Shown here piece after piece: positions 8,361 through 16,965 of a stretch of 31,671 nt of DNA (positions are counted from its first letter, which is position 1; each line of letters begins with the position of its first letter). The stretch is from Bacteroidales bacterium (GTDB lineage: Bacteria; Bacteroidota; Bacteroidia; Bacteroidales; Muribaculaceae), in assembly GCA_004554255.1 (NCBI GenBank), contig SFNC01000010.1:1-31671 (forward strand), written 5' to 3'. Made by a program: the position numbers and the translations under genes. A model generated the notes under the pieces. It worked only from the letters and a program-made list of their open reading frames with translations. It did not search any database and was not told where the DNA came from.

Positions 8361-9668
8361 ATGTATACAGTTCCGAATATGATACCGGCGGCGGCCACAT
8401 CAACGTTAACAGTGGTGGCCGGAGTAGCCGTCTTTCTGGTAATCACCCTTTTGATGGTTGGAATGTTGCTTTTGGCCAAGAAGTTTATGGTTAAAAGCGG
8501 CGATGTTACCATAACAGTGAATGAGGAGACCGAAATACCGGCGGAGGCCGGCGGCTCCCTGTTGTCGACACTTGCCAACAAGGACGTGTTCCTTCCCAGC
8601 GCCTGCGGCGGAAAAGGCAGTTGCGGACAGTGTAAAGTCCGTGTCACCTCCGGCGGCGGCGAGATATTGCCCACCGAGGCCGTGCACTTCTCGCGTAAGG
8701 AAATCAAGGAAGGCTGGCGCCTGGGCTGCCAGGTAAAGGTAAAGCAGGATATGGGAATAGTGGTTCCCGCAAGCGTGCTCTCCGTCAAGGAGTGGGAGTG
8801 CGAGGTAATTTCCAACCGCAATGTGGCCACCTTTATCAAGGAGTTTATTGTGGCGCTGCCTCCCGGCGAGCACATGGACTTTATGCCCGGTTCGTACGCC
8901 CAGATAAAGATACCTGCCTTCTCGATGGACTATGACAAGGATATTGACAAGGCCCTGATAGGCGACGAGTATCTGCCGGCATGGGAGAAATTCGGGCTTT
9001 TCGGGCTGAAATGCCGTAATGACGAGCCCACAATCCGAGCCTACTCCATGGCCAACTATCCCGATGAGGGCGACCTTATAATGCTGACTGTGCGCATCGC
9101 CACACCTCCTTTCAAGCCGAAACCCGAGGTGGGATTCCAGGACGTAATGCCCGGAATAGCATCAAGTTACATTTTCACGCTCAAGCCCGGTGACAAGGTG
9201 CTTATGTCCGGTCCTTACGGAGACTTCCATCCGATACTCGACTCCAAGGCCGAGATGATGTGGATAGGCGGTGGTGCCGGTATGGCGCCCTTGCGCGCAC
9301 AGATCATGTACATGACAAAGACCCTGCGCTGCACAGACCGTGTAATGAATTATTTTTATGGCGCACGTGCGCTTAACGAGGTGTTCTATCTTGACGATTT
9401 CCTGCAGTTGGAGAAGGAGTTCCCGAATTTCAAATTCCATCTGGCCCTGGACCGTCCCGATCCCGCAGCCGATGCCGCCGGCGTGAAGTACACTCCCGGA
9501 TTTGTGCACCAGGTTATTTACGACACATACCTCAAGAATCATCCCGACCCCGAGGATATAGAGTATTACATGTGCGGTCCCGGCCCGATGTCGGCAGCCG
9601 TAAACAAGATGCTTGACAGCCTCGGTGTTGCGCCTGAGAGCATTCACTACGATAATTTCGGGGGCTAA
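8361..9668 (+). CDS. nqrF: Na+-translocating NADH:quinone reductase subunit F (NADH-oxidising)
   Basis: This 435-residue entry subunit takes electrons from NADH and passes them through FAD and a 2Fe-2S centre. A single N-terminal membrane helix (about 17-39) is followed by a ferredoxin domain with Cys82, Cys88, Cys91 and Cys123 in the C-x5-C-x2-C...C pattern. A ferredoxin-reductase part follows: R226-A-Y-S229 for FAD and the nucleotide motif GGGAGMAP near 303-310. The C-terminal YMCGPGPMSAAV stretch and a terminal aromatic-flanked Gly-rich tail match the family. It ends the operon 17 nt before the terminator stem. Confidence 0.96.
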   Translation: MYTVPNMIPAAATSTLTVVAGVAVFLVITLLMVGMLLLAKKFMVKSGDVTITVNEETEIPAEAGGSLLSTLANKDVFLPSACGGKGSCGQCKVRVTSGGGEILPTEAVHFSRKEIKEGWRLGCQVKVKQDMGIVVPASVLSVKEWECEVISNRNVATFIKEFIVALPPGEHMDFMPGSYAQIKIPAFSMDYDKDIDKALIGDEYLPAWEKFGLFGLKCRNDEPTIRAYSMANYPDEGDLIMLTVRIATPPFKPKPEVGFQDVMPGIASSYIFTLKPGDKVLMSGPYGDFHPILDSKAEMMWIGGGAGMAPLRAQIMYMTKTLRCTDRVMNYFYGARALNEVFYLDDFLQLEKEFPNFKFHLALDRPDPAADAAGVKYTPGFVHQVIYDTYLKNHPDPEDIEYYMCGPGPMSAAVNKMLDSLGVAPESIHYDNFGG

Positions 9669-9684
9669 GAAGTCCGCTGTAACA

Positions 9685-9723
9685 ATAAAACGGAGCTGCA
9701 AATCCATTGTGGCTCCGTTTTAT
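9685..9723 (+). terminator. Terminator of the nqr operon
   Basis: A perfect 12-bp stem (9685-9696 with 9712-9723; ATAAAACGGAGC) has a 15-nt loop, with A-rich and T-rich outer ends. It lies just after nqrF, and the A/T symmetry could also stop transcription in the other direction. Confidence 0.85.
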
Positions 9724-9792
9724 AGTTTAGACCCCGTTCCCCAATATTTGTTAACGGTAGCGCGGGATGGTGTATAATTGCGCGAAAAAACG

Positions 9793-9800
9793 TATCTTTG
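9793..9800 (+). promoter_or_regulatory. -7 box upstream of tamB
   Basis: TATCTTTG matches the Bacteroidota -7 consensus and gives a leader of about 21 nt to the ATG at 9825. No good -33 box is seen at 19-20 nt. A TTG that could extend the reading frame upstream (9798) is inside this box, which supports the later ATG. Confidence 0.55.
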
Positions 9801-9824
9801 CAGGTTGAAAACAAGCTTTCGGCA

Positions 9825-12800
9825 ATGAGTAAAGTATACAAGGTTATCCGTGCGACACTGTTCACCCTGCTTATATTGGCGGTGGTGTTGCCGTTTGCCG
9901 TGTACGTGGCGTTGTCAACGCCGTGGGGCCGGGAGCAGTTGCGAAACACCGCCGAGGATGAACTGAGCCGTCTGTTAGGCACTGATGTTACCATTGGCGA
10001 GGTCGTGGTAATTCCATTCAACAGGTTGGTTGTCAGGGATATATCCGCTAATGACGACTATGGAGTCAAGGCCGCGAGCATAAAGGAGCTGTCGGCGAGA
10101 TTCGAGATGATGCACTTTTTGTCAACGGGACGAATTGTCATTGACTATGCCGCGATAGATGGCCTTGACGCAAAAATATACAAGAAGTCGGACCGTGAGC
10201 CGCTGAATATCGCCGGGATAATAGAGCGCCTGCAGAGCAAGGATACCACGAAGAGGGAAAAGCATTTTGACTTGGCTATCAGCACAGTAACCATCCGCAA
10301 TGCACGTGCATCGTACGATGTGCTGGATGCGCCTCGGACGCCCGGACGTTTTAACGCCAAGCATGTGGCGGTTACCGGTATGGCGCTGACAGCATACGCG
10401 CCACGGCTTTCCGACAAGCGGATACACGTGGACTTGCAGGACTTTAAGTGCCGGGAACAGAGCGGATTAGAGATAACCGGGCTTGAGGCGTGCGTCCGCT
10501 ATACGCCACGGGAGCTGTCTGTGGAGAATCTGCGTGTGATGACACCGGGGTCCGAACTGACTTTCGCGCCGATAGGGGTGGCGTATCCTAATCCGCAGTC
10601 ACTGAATAAGATAGCTAAGGAAATACCGGTGGGCGTGGTCCTCAAAAAGGGCAGCCACGTAAAACCCGCGGACTTCAAGGCCCTGTTGCCGGCGTTGCAA
10701 CGGTTTGACACACCTGTATTTGTGGATTTTGATGTTTCCGGAACCTTGGCCAAGGCGAATATAAATGATTTAAATATCACGACTATGCACTTTGCCTCGC
10801 CGCTGGAGGTGAATGTGAGCGGAGCCGTTGACAATCTCTCGCGGATAAAAGAGGCGACAACGGACGGTCTGACAGTTACAGCGCGAATCCCGTCGCAATC
10901 CGTCAGCGAATTATTGAACATATTGCCGGCGAAAACAGCGGTTAAAGTCCGTGAGCCGCTTACTGCGGCAGGCGACGTGTCGCTGGCGGCGGTAGTTAAG
11001 GGCGGCCTTGAATCGGCCGAGGCATCCGTCAAGATGCGCACCTCCTCCGGAACTGTTGATGTGGAGGGCGTGGCGAAGCGTCTTGCCTCCGGAGCGTATG
11101 ATGTCAGTGCCGATGCCCGAGTGGAAAACCTGGAGCTCGGGAGATTCCTGAATCAGCCTAAATTAGGCTCTGTCACTGCCGAGTTTACGGCCGGCGGAAC
11201 GGTAGGGACCGGTATCGCTGCCGGGAAAATATCCATGGATGTCTCTGACATAATATATGAGGGCCGCAATATGGGCGGCATAACCCTGGACGGAGAGGCA
11301 TCGGCCGACAAGCGCTTCAACGTCTCGGCGGAAGTAGACAATGATTACGGGCGCATGGCACTTATGGCGCATGGGTCGTACGACAAAAACGACCCCATGA
11401 TTTCGCTCTCCGCGACAATGGTAAATGTGGATGCCGGCGCGATAGGGCTGAAGAAATACAGCAGCTACCGGCTGTCCGGAAACATAAGCGCGGAAATTGC
11501 CGGCAGGTTCGGCGGCTGGCTTGAGGGCTTCGCCGACGTTGGCCGGGTGCATTTCCATGACACCGAGGGCGTAAGGCCGCCTATGGATCTGAATCATCTG
11601 CGTGTAGACATTGATACCCGTAATTATCCCAACAGACTGAGTATAGACAGTGATATATTGAATGGACATCTTGACGGGCGTCTGAATATTTACAGCATCG
11701 GGCGGGAGTGCAAGAGCATAATCGCGTCAGTGATGCCGGCACTGTTTCCGCACGATACCCGCGAGTCCACAGTTGCCGAGGTGCAGGATTCCAATGATTT
11801 CACATTTGAGTTTACAGTCGCTTCGGCCGACAGGCAGTCTGTGTTTGTCAACGCACCGGTGCAGATAGTCTATCCGGTAAACATAGACGGCCGTATGAAT
11901 TTTGCCGACGGTATACTGGAGCTAACCACCGATGCGCTTTATCTGCAGCAGGGCGACAAAATTATTGACAATACCACTGTAAACGTAACCCTTGACAGCA
12001 ACGACGGCCGCGGCAACGTTTATGTAACGACACACATGCCCACGCAGAAAGGCCCGATGGCCGTTGTGGCGGCACTGTCGGCGGCGCGCGACCGCATAGA
12101 CACTAAGGTCAACTGGGTCATAGAGCGCGCCAAGCCGATAAACGGTGACATCAGCTTCTCCACACTGCTTGGCCGTGACGACTTTAACGCGCTTACCGCG
12201 GACGTAAACTTCAACCGCAGCGACATAAACTTCGGCAACGACACCTGGACGATAGCTCCGTCTCGAATCACCTGGCGCCCCAAGGAGCTGACAGTCACCG
12301 ACTTTGTGATGCGCTCCGGCAATCAGGCCATTCACATCAACGGCGCCGCAACGGACAGCCCGGACAGTCAGCTTTCGGCCAGTCTGCTGAACATACAGAC
12401 GGTGAAGATATTCGAGACGCTCGACATTGACAATGCGTTGATTGGCGGAGAGGCTACCGGTAATGCCATAATCCGCAATCTGTTCGGCACAGAGCCCGAG
12501 GTGTCGTGCAACGACATGCACGTGCGCGACATAAGCTACAACTACTGTGTGCTTGGCGACGCGGACTTGTCGGCCAAGTGGGACACGGAAAGTAAAAGTG
12601 TTCTGCTGGACGCCGATATTACCGAGCCGGGTGGCAAGACCTCGCGCCTGTGGGGCTCCATCACTCCTGCGGGAGAAAAACTGGACATAAACATAGATGC
12701 CGACCATGTGCGTATCGGCTTCCTGAAACAGTTCATGAAGGCATTTGCGGCCGATGTGGACGGCTATGCTTCCGGTAAGGCGCACCTTTACGGCACCTTC

Positions 12801-14396
12801 AAGTACATAGATATGACCGGCGACCTGTTCGCCGAGAAGATGGGCGTGAAGATAGACTTTACCAACACCTGGTATTATGCCGAGAACGACAGCGTGCATA
12901 TCCGCCCCGGAGTCATTGACATCAAGGACATCCGCATCAAGGACGTAAACGGCAATTCGGCGTTGCTGAACGGATATGTTAAACATACATTCTTCAAGGA
13001 GCCGGTCTTTGATTTCCGTGTAACGCAGGCACGCGACTTCCTGTGCTATGACGTGCCGGCGAGCAGCGATGCCAAATGGTATGGCCACATCCTGGGCAAC
13101 GGTACCGCCAGCATAACCGGCCATCCCGGCGTAGTGAATATCGGCGTGGACATGGCAACGGCACCCGGCTCCAAGTTCACCTTTGTGCTGTCCGATACTG
13201 AGGAGGCCGACGAATATAACTTCGTACAATTCCGCGATGTTACCCCGCACCCCGAGGTAGATTCCATTATCGCTGCCGACCCGCTCCCCGCCGTGGTACG
13301 CGAATACCGCGACCGCCAGCGCGCCAAGGCCCTGGCACAGTCGGCACCGTCGGATTACAACATGGACTTCCATGTGGACATCACGCCTGACGCCAATATC
13401 GTACTTGTTATGGACCCCGTCGGCGGCGATGAGATAAACTGTGTGGGAAAAGGCAATCTGCGCATGGCATACGCATCGGCCGGCAACGACCTGCATATGT
13501 ACGGCTCCTATACCATTGACCGCGGAAAATATAACTTTACGCTACAGGACATCATCGTCAAGGACTTCATAATCAAGGACGGAAGTTCCATCACCTTTAC
13601 CGGCGACCCATACGCCGCCAGCCTCGACATCAAGGCGGTGTATAACGTAAACGCCAACCTCAGCGACCTTGACGAGTCGTTCCTCAGCGACCGCGACCTT
13701 GCGCGCACCAATGTCCCCGTTCATGCCGTGCTCATGGCAAAGGGAGACATGCGACAGCCGGATGTAAGCTTCGACCTGGAATTCCCGTCGCTCACCGGCG
13801 ACATAGACCGTAAGGTAAAATCCATTATCTCCACCGAGGAGATGATGAACCGCCAGATAATCTACCTGCTGGCACTTAACCGTTTCTATACGCCCGACTA
13901 TATGCAGACCACCAAAGGCAACGAGCTGTTCTCGGTGGCATCGTCCACACTGTCGTCGCAATTGTCCAGCATGCTTGGCAAGCTGAACAACAATATCAGC
14001 ATCGCGCCTAACGTGCGCAGCGACCGTGGCGACTTCTCGGACCTGGAAGTGGACCTGGCGCTTTCCGGAACATTGCTTAACAACAGGCTGCGCCTGAACG
14101 GAAACTTCGGCTATCGCGACCGCACCGTAAACACCAATCAGTTTATCGGCGACGTGGACATAGAATACCTGCTGAACAAGTCCGGAACATGGCGACTGAA
14201 GGCGTACAACCGTTACAACGACCAGAACTATTACCTGCGCACGGCACAGACCACGCAGGGTGTAGGTATTATGTACAAGCGCGACTTCGACAACCTTTTC
14301 GGCATCCGCCATCGCCATCGCACCCGCGTGACATTACGCCCGGACACTACGGCTGCGGACACTACGGTGGTAAACAGCGCAACTATAAATAACTGA
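9825..14396 (+). CDS. tamB: TamB-type translocation/assembly module protein (large AsmA-like protein)
   Basis: This 1523-residue protein is anchored by one N-terminal helix (about 8-31, ATLFTLLILAVVLPFAVYVA). A P-W-G-R motif and the usual EDELSRLLGTDVTIGEV region follow. The long body is repetitive beta-strand sequence predicted to form the lipid-binding groove of AsmA-like bridge proteins. The last 350 residues or so match the TamB C-terminal domain, ending in NGNFGYRDRTVNTNQFIGDV and the GTWRLKAYNRYND region typical of Bacteroidota members. Family roles are phospholipid transport to the outer membrane and, with a BamA-like partner, assembly of outer-membrane proteins. No BamA/TamA gene is nearby. 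It stands alone, with its own promoter and convergent to gdhA. Confidence 0.9.
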   Translation: MSKVYKVIRATLFTLLILAVVLPFAVYVALSTPWGREQLRNTAEDELSRLLGTDVTIGEVVVIPFNRLVVRDISANDDYGVKAASIKELSARFEMMHFLSTGRIVIDYAAIDGLDAKIYKKSDREPLNIAGIIERLQSKDTTKREKHFDLAISTVTIRNARASYDVLDAPRTPGRFNAKHVAVTGMALTAYAPRLSDKRIHVDLQDFKCREQSGLEITGLEACVRYTPRELSVENLRVMTPGSELTFAPIGVAYPNPQSLNKIAKEIPVGVVLKKGSHVKPADFKALLPALQRFDTPVFVDFDVSGTLAKANINDLNITTMHFASPLEVNVSGAVDNLSRIKEATTDGLTVTARIPSQSVSELLNILPAKTAVKVREPLTAAGDVSLAAVVKGGLESAEASVKMRTSSGTVDVEGVAKRLASGAYDVSADARVENLELGRFLNQPKLGSVTAEFTAGGTVGTGIAAGKISMDVSDIIYEGRNMGGITLDGEASADKRFNVSAEVDNDYGRMALMAHGSYDKNDPMISLSATMVNVDAGAIGLKKYSSYRLSGNISAEIAGRFGGWLEGFADVGRVHFHDTEGVRPPMDLNHLRVDIDTRNYPNRLSIDSDILNGHLDGRLNIYSIGRECKSIIASVMPALFPHDTRESTVAEVQDSNDFTFEFTVASADRQSVFVNAPVQIVYPVNIDGRMNFADGILELTTDALYLQQGDKIIDNTTVNVTLDSNDGRGNVYVTTHMPTQKGPMAVVAALSAARDRIDTKVNWVIERAKPINGDISFSTLLGRDDFNALTADVNFNRSDINFGNDTWTIAPSRITWRPKELTVTDFVMRSGNQAIHINGAATDSPDSQLSASLLNIQTVKIFETLDIDNALIGGEATGNAIIRNLFGTEPEVSCNDMHVRDISYNYCVLGDADLSAKWDTESKSVLLDADITEPGGKTSRLWGSITPAGEKLDINIDADHVRIGFLKQFMKAFAADVDGYASGKAHLYGTFKYIDMTGDLFAEKMGVKIDFTNTWYYAENDSVHIRPGVIDIKDIRIKDVNGNSALLNGYVKHTFFKEPVFDFRVTQARDFLCYDVPASSDAKWYGHILGNGTASITGHPGVVNIGVDMATAPGSKFTFVLSDTEEADEYNFVQFRDVTPHPEVDSIIAADPLPAVVREYRDRQRAKALAQSAPSDYNMDFHVDITPDANIVLVMDPVGGDEINCVGKGNLRMAYASAGNDLHMYGSYTIDRGKYNFTLQDIIVKDFIIKDGSSITFTGDPYAASLDIKAVYNVNANLSDLDESFLSDRDLARTNVPVHAVLMAKGDMRQPDVSFDLEFPSLTGDIDRKVKSIISTEEMMNRQIIYLLALNRFYTPDYMQTTKGNELFSVASSTLSSQLSSMLGKLNNNISIAPNVRSDRGDFSDLEVDLALSGTLLNNRLRLNGNFGYRDRTVNTNQFIGDVDIEYLLNKSGTWRLKAYNRYNDQNYYLRTAQTTQGVGIMYKRDFDNLFGIRHRHRTRVTLRPDTTAADTTVVNSATINN

Positions 14397-14433
14397 AGTT
14401 CTGCGAGTAGGGAATGAATAACTATACGGACTC

Positions 14434-14463
14434 ATAAAAATTTCATGCAGAGTGAATTTTTAT
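14434..14463 (+). terminator. Weak AT-only hairpin after tamB, possible terminator
   Basis: A 9-bp stem, ATAAAAATT (14434-14442) with AATTTTTAT (14455-14463), lies 38 nt after the tamB stop. It contains no GC pairs, so its strength as a terminator is doubtful. No better candidate is seen before the repeat array begins. Confidence 0.3.
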
Positions 14464-14898
14464 ATCTCGCGTAGAGTACGCCGAGTACGCCGGGGAGTTT
14501 TGTGAAACTCGCGCGGAGGTTTTTTATCTCGCGCAGAGCCCGCTGAGCTCGCGGAGGGAGTTCTGTAGAACTCTCGCGGAGGAATAATATGGAGAGGAGA
14601 GGAGGGTGCGGAGGAGTTCTGTGAAACTCCCGCGGAGCTATTGTTTTTAAATCTCGCGCAGAGCCCGCTGAGCTCGCCGAGGGAGTTCTGTAGAACTCTC
14701 GCAGAGGAATAATATGGAGAGGAGAGGAGGGTGCGGAGGAGTTCTGTGGAACTCTCGCGGAGCTATTTGTTTTTAAATCTCGCGCAGAGCCCGCTGAGCT
14801 CGCCGAGGGAGTTCTGTAGAACTCGCGCGAAGGAATAATATGGAGAGGAGAGGAGGGTGCGGAGGAGTTCTGTGAAACTCCCGCAGAGGAATTTTTTT
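14464..14898. repeat. Tandem array of seven hairpin-forming repeats
   Basis: Three long units start at 14526, 14651 and 14777 (period 125-126 bp, nearly identical) and are preceded by one shorter, diverged 62-bp copy at 14464. Each long unit is two related halves. One begins ATCTCGCGCAGAGCCCGCTG, the other begins with a purine run of GGAGAGGAGAGGAGGG. Every half contains a near-palindrome of the form GAGTTCTGTRRAACTC. Its seven copies are at 14495-14510, 14558-14573, 14614-14629, 14683-14698, 14739-14754, 14809-14824 and 14865-14880. Spacings alternate between 56 and 63-70 nt. Transcribed, each gives a 5-8 bp hairpin. No protein-coding frame of useful length crosses the array. It lies between convergent tamB and gdhA. 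Confidence 0.9.
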
Positions 14899-15273
14899 AT
14901 GAGAGGGAAAGACGAGTGCAGATGTAACCGGTTCAGAAGCATAATCTCAGTGCTACTCAGCGCCGTGAGATATAAATAATTGGCCGTTGCTAAGTTTTTA
15001 AGGAGTTCACGGAGGCAAATCGCGATGGCGATTTGTTATCTGTGCTATAATCAAATATAGTAACTCGCGAAACTTGAGTAAACAAATAAGTTTTTTGGGA
15101 CAAACGGGAAACTGTGTTTTTCATAACTTCATGTGGTTTTAAAGATTTGCGGTTGCAAAGTTACTGCCGCGCATCCGCAAAAGAACTCCCTAATTGTCCT
15201 CGCGGACAATCCCACCGCAAAAAAAACGCGCATCAGTCCGGCAAAGTGTCTGTGACAAGTATTGGACAAAAAA
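14899..15273. other. Non-coding remainder of the tamB-gdhA gap with several small hairpins
   Basis: No gene is supported here. Visible structures are a 6-bp stem at 14944-14971 and an 8-bp stem with a GATG loop (CAAATCGC at 15016-15023, GCGATTTG at 15028-15035). A 7-bp stem with a TCGC loop is at 15193-15210. The stretch at about 15001-15015 (GGAGTTCACGGAGG) resembles a decayed half-copy of the upstream repeat. On the minus strand a perfect TAACTTTG box is the complement of 15156-15163. Confidence 0.6.
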
Positions 15274-15303
15274 AACTGTGCCGGGCGAGTGTCCGGCACA
15301 GTT
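15274..15303 (-). terminator. Terminator of gdhA
   Basis: A perfect 11-bp stem (AACTGTGCCGG at 15274-15284 with CCGGCACAGTT at 15293-15303) has an 8-nt loop. On the minus strand it is followed by a run of T residues. It sits 25 nt after the gdhA stop, a classic intrinsic terminator. Confidence 0.88.
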
Positions 15304-15327
15304 CGTTATGGTTAGGTATATTGTGGC

Positions 15328-16665
15328 TTAGTATACGCCCTGACCCATCATAGCGTTTGCAACCTTCATGAAGCCGGCGATGTTTGCGCCCTTCATGTAG
15401 TTGATGTATCCGTCGGGTTCGGTGCCGTGTTCCACGCACTGCTGGTGGATGTTGGCCATGATCTCGTGGAGACGGCGGTCAACTTCCTCAGCGCTCCACT
15501 GGAGGTGCTCGGCGTTCTGGCTCATTTCCAGGCCGCTGGTAGCAACGCCACCTGCGTTTACAGCCTTACCGGGAGCGTAAGTGATGCGTGCAGCGAGGAA
15601 AGTGTCAATAGCCTCGGGTGTGCAACCCATGTTAGAAACCTCGGCAACGAGTTTCACGCCGTTTGCAACAATCTGTTTTGCGTCTTCGCCGTTAACCTCG
15701 TTCTGGGTAGCGCAAGGCAGGCAGATGTCCACTTTCTGCTCCCAGGGTTTGCGGCCGGCATAGAATGTAGAGCCGGGGAACTTGTCGGCGTAGGGAGCAA
15801 CGATGTCGTTGCCGCTGGCACGGAGTTCCAGCATGTAGTTGATTTTTTCGGCGTCGAGACCGGCGGGATCGTATATGTATCCGTCGGGGCCGGAGATGGT
15901 AACCACTTTACCGCCGAGTTCGGTAGCCTTGAGGGCAGCGCCCCAGGCAACGTTACCGAAGCCGGAGATGGCGATGGTTTTGCCTTTGACTTCCTGACCC
16001 TGAGTCTTGAGGATGCTCTGAACAAAGTAGAGGGCGCCGAAACCGGTAGCCTCGGGGCGAATCAGAGAGCCGCCGAATGACAGGCCTTTGCCGGTGAAAG
16101 TACCGGTGCACTGGTTGGCAAGTTTTTTATACATGCCGTACATATATCCAACTTCGCGTCCGCCAACGCCGATGTCTCCTGCGGGAACATCGCGGTCGGG
16201 GCCGAGGTTTTTCCAGAGATTGAGGATGAAAGCCTGGCAGAAAGCCATGATTTCACGGTCGCTCTTTCCGCGGGGCGAGAAGTCAGAGCCGCCTTTTGCA
16301 CCGCCCATGGGCAGAGTGGTGAGGGCGTTTTTGAAAGTCTGTTCAAAGCCCAGGAATTTGAGAATGGAGAGATTTACAGAAGCATGGAAACGAATGCCGC
16401 CCTTGTACGGGCCAATGGCATTGTTGAACTGCACGCGGTAGCCGATGTTGTTCTGCACCTCGCCTTTGTCGTCAATCCAGGTTACGCGGAAGGTGACGAT
16501 ACGGTCGGGTTCAACCATGCGCTCAACAATCTTGTTGCGCTCGAATTCGGGATGCTGGTTGTAAACTTCTTCAACGCACATGAGCACTTCACGCACTGCC
16601 TGCAGGTACTCTTTCTCGCCCGGATGCTTGGCTTCCAGGCCGTTCATGATATTATTAATATCCAT
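15328..16665 (-). CDS. gdhA: Glutamate dehydrogenase (hexameric class)
   Basis: This 445-residue enzyme interconverts 2-oxoglutarate plus ammonium and glutamate in the cytoplasm. It is the main ammonia-assimilation route in many gut Bacteroidales. Substrate-site motifs are in place: GPYKGG (Lys88), PMGGAKGGSDF (Lys124, the catalytic lysine position) and PAGDIGVGGREV (Asp164). The dinucleotide fold GFGNVAWGAA lies near 235-244. Length and N-terminus match the roughly 450-residue bacterial enzymes. Biosynthetic NADP(H) use is likely for this size class, but the coenzyme cannot be settled from the sequence alone. The gene has its own promoter and terminator. Confidence 0.96.
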   Translation of the reverse strand: MDINNIMNGLEAKHPGEKEYLQAVREVLMCVEEVYNQHPEFERNKIVERMVEPDRIVTFRVTWIDDKGEVQNNIGYRVQFNNAIGPYKGGIRFHASVNLSILKFLGFEQTFKNALTTLPMGGAKGGSDFSPRGKSDREIMAFCQAFILNLWKNLGPDRDVPAGDIGVGGREVGYMYGMYKKLANQCTGTFTGKGLSFGGSLIRPEATGFGALYFVQSILKTQGQEVKGKTIAISGFGNVAWGAALKATELGGKVVTISGPDGYIYDPAGLDAEKINYMLELRASGNDIVAPYADKFPGSTFYAGRKPWEQKVDICLPCATQNEVNGEDAKQIVANGVKLVAEVSNMGCTPEAIDTFLAARITYAPGKAVNAGGVATSGLEMSQNAEHLQWSAEEVDRRLHEIMANIHQQCVEHGTEPDGYINYMKGANIAGFMKVANAMMGQGVY

Positions 16666-16753
16666 ACTTTAAATAAATTATATATGAATTGGGTTTTATG
16701 TTCTTGTTGTCAATATGTATGTAATATGCTTTTTCGGTGCATGATTACAACGG

Positions 16754-16784
16754 CAAATTTACACAATAAACCTCATAAACCAAT
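16754..16784 (-). promoter_or_regulatory. Promoter of gdhA
   Basis: On the minus strand an ATTG box (complement of 16781-16784) and a TAAATTTG box (complement of 16754-16761) are about 19 nt apart, fitting the Bacteroidota consensus. The predicted start near 16750 gives an 85-nt leader. The 300-nt gap between gdhA and thiD (16666-16965) contains this promoter, the thiD promoter, and no gene or riboswitch that I can see. Confidence 0.65.
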
Positions 16785-16929
16785 GTTTTTTAGGGATAAA
16801 ATGCGGCAAAATCAGTTAAAATTTGTTAAGAAGCAGATATTATGATATATACGTGTCAATTATAAAATTAGTGTATCAAATGTGCCGCGCGGAAAAACAT
16901 GCGTAAAACCGTCCGCAGTAAATATTATC

Positions 16930-16960
16930 TTTGTGGATTCATCAATATTTTGTATTTTTG
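16930..16960 (+). promoter_or_regulatory. Promoter of the thiamin operon, very close to the thiD start
   Basis: TTTG (16930-16933), 19 nt, then TATTTTTG (16953-16960) fits the Bacteroidota promoter consensus exactly. The expected transcript start is near 16964, about 2 nt before the ATG at 16966, so the mRNA may be essentially leaderless. A second -7-like box, TATCTTTG (16926-16933), overlaps the -33 element and would give a leader of about 29 nt, but it lacks a -33 partner. Confidence 0.6.
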
Positions 16961-16965
16961 CAGTT

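Noticed and set aside
9798..9824. An upstream TTG start for tamB.
   Set aside because: It lies within the TATCTTTG -7 box. The ATG at 9825 starts directly before the membrane anchor.
11922..13496. A 524-codon open frame antisense to tamB, and the 552-codon one antisense to thiC.
   Set aside because: Both mirror the codon structure of real genes on the other strand. Their composition (rich in His, Val, Gly, Arg) is typical of antisense shadows.
14464..14898. The spaced repeats could be a CRISPR array.
   Set aside because: The sequences between the palindromes are themselves repeated, spacing alternates, and no cas genes are present.
15114..15353. A 79-codon open frame on the plus strand after the repeats.
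   Set aside because: It crosses the gdhA terminator and runs into gdhA on the opposite strand, with no recognisable protein features.
16666..16965. A TPP riboswitch upstream of thiD.
   Set aside because: The conserved thi-box segments are not seen on the plus strand, and the promoter sits too close to the start codon.
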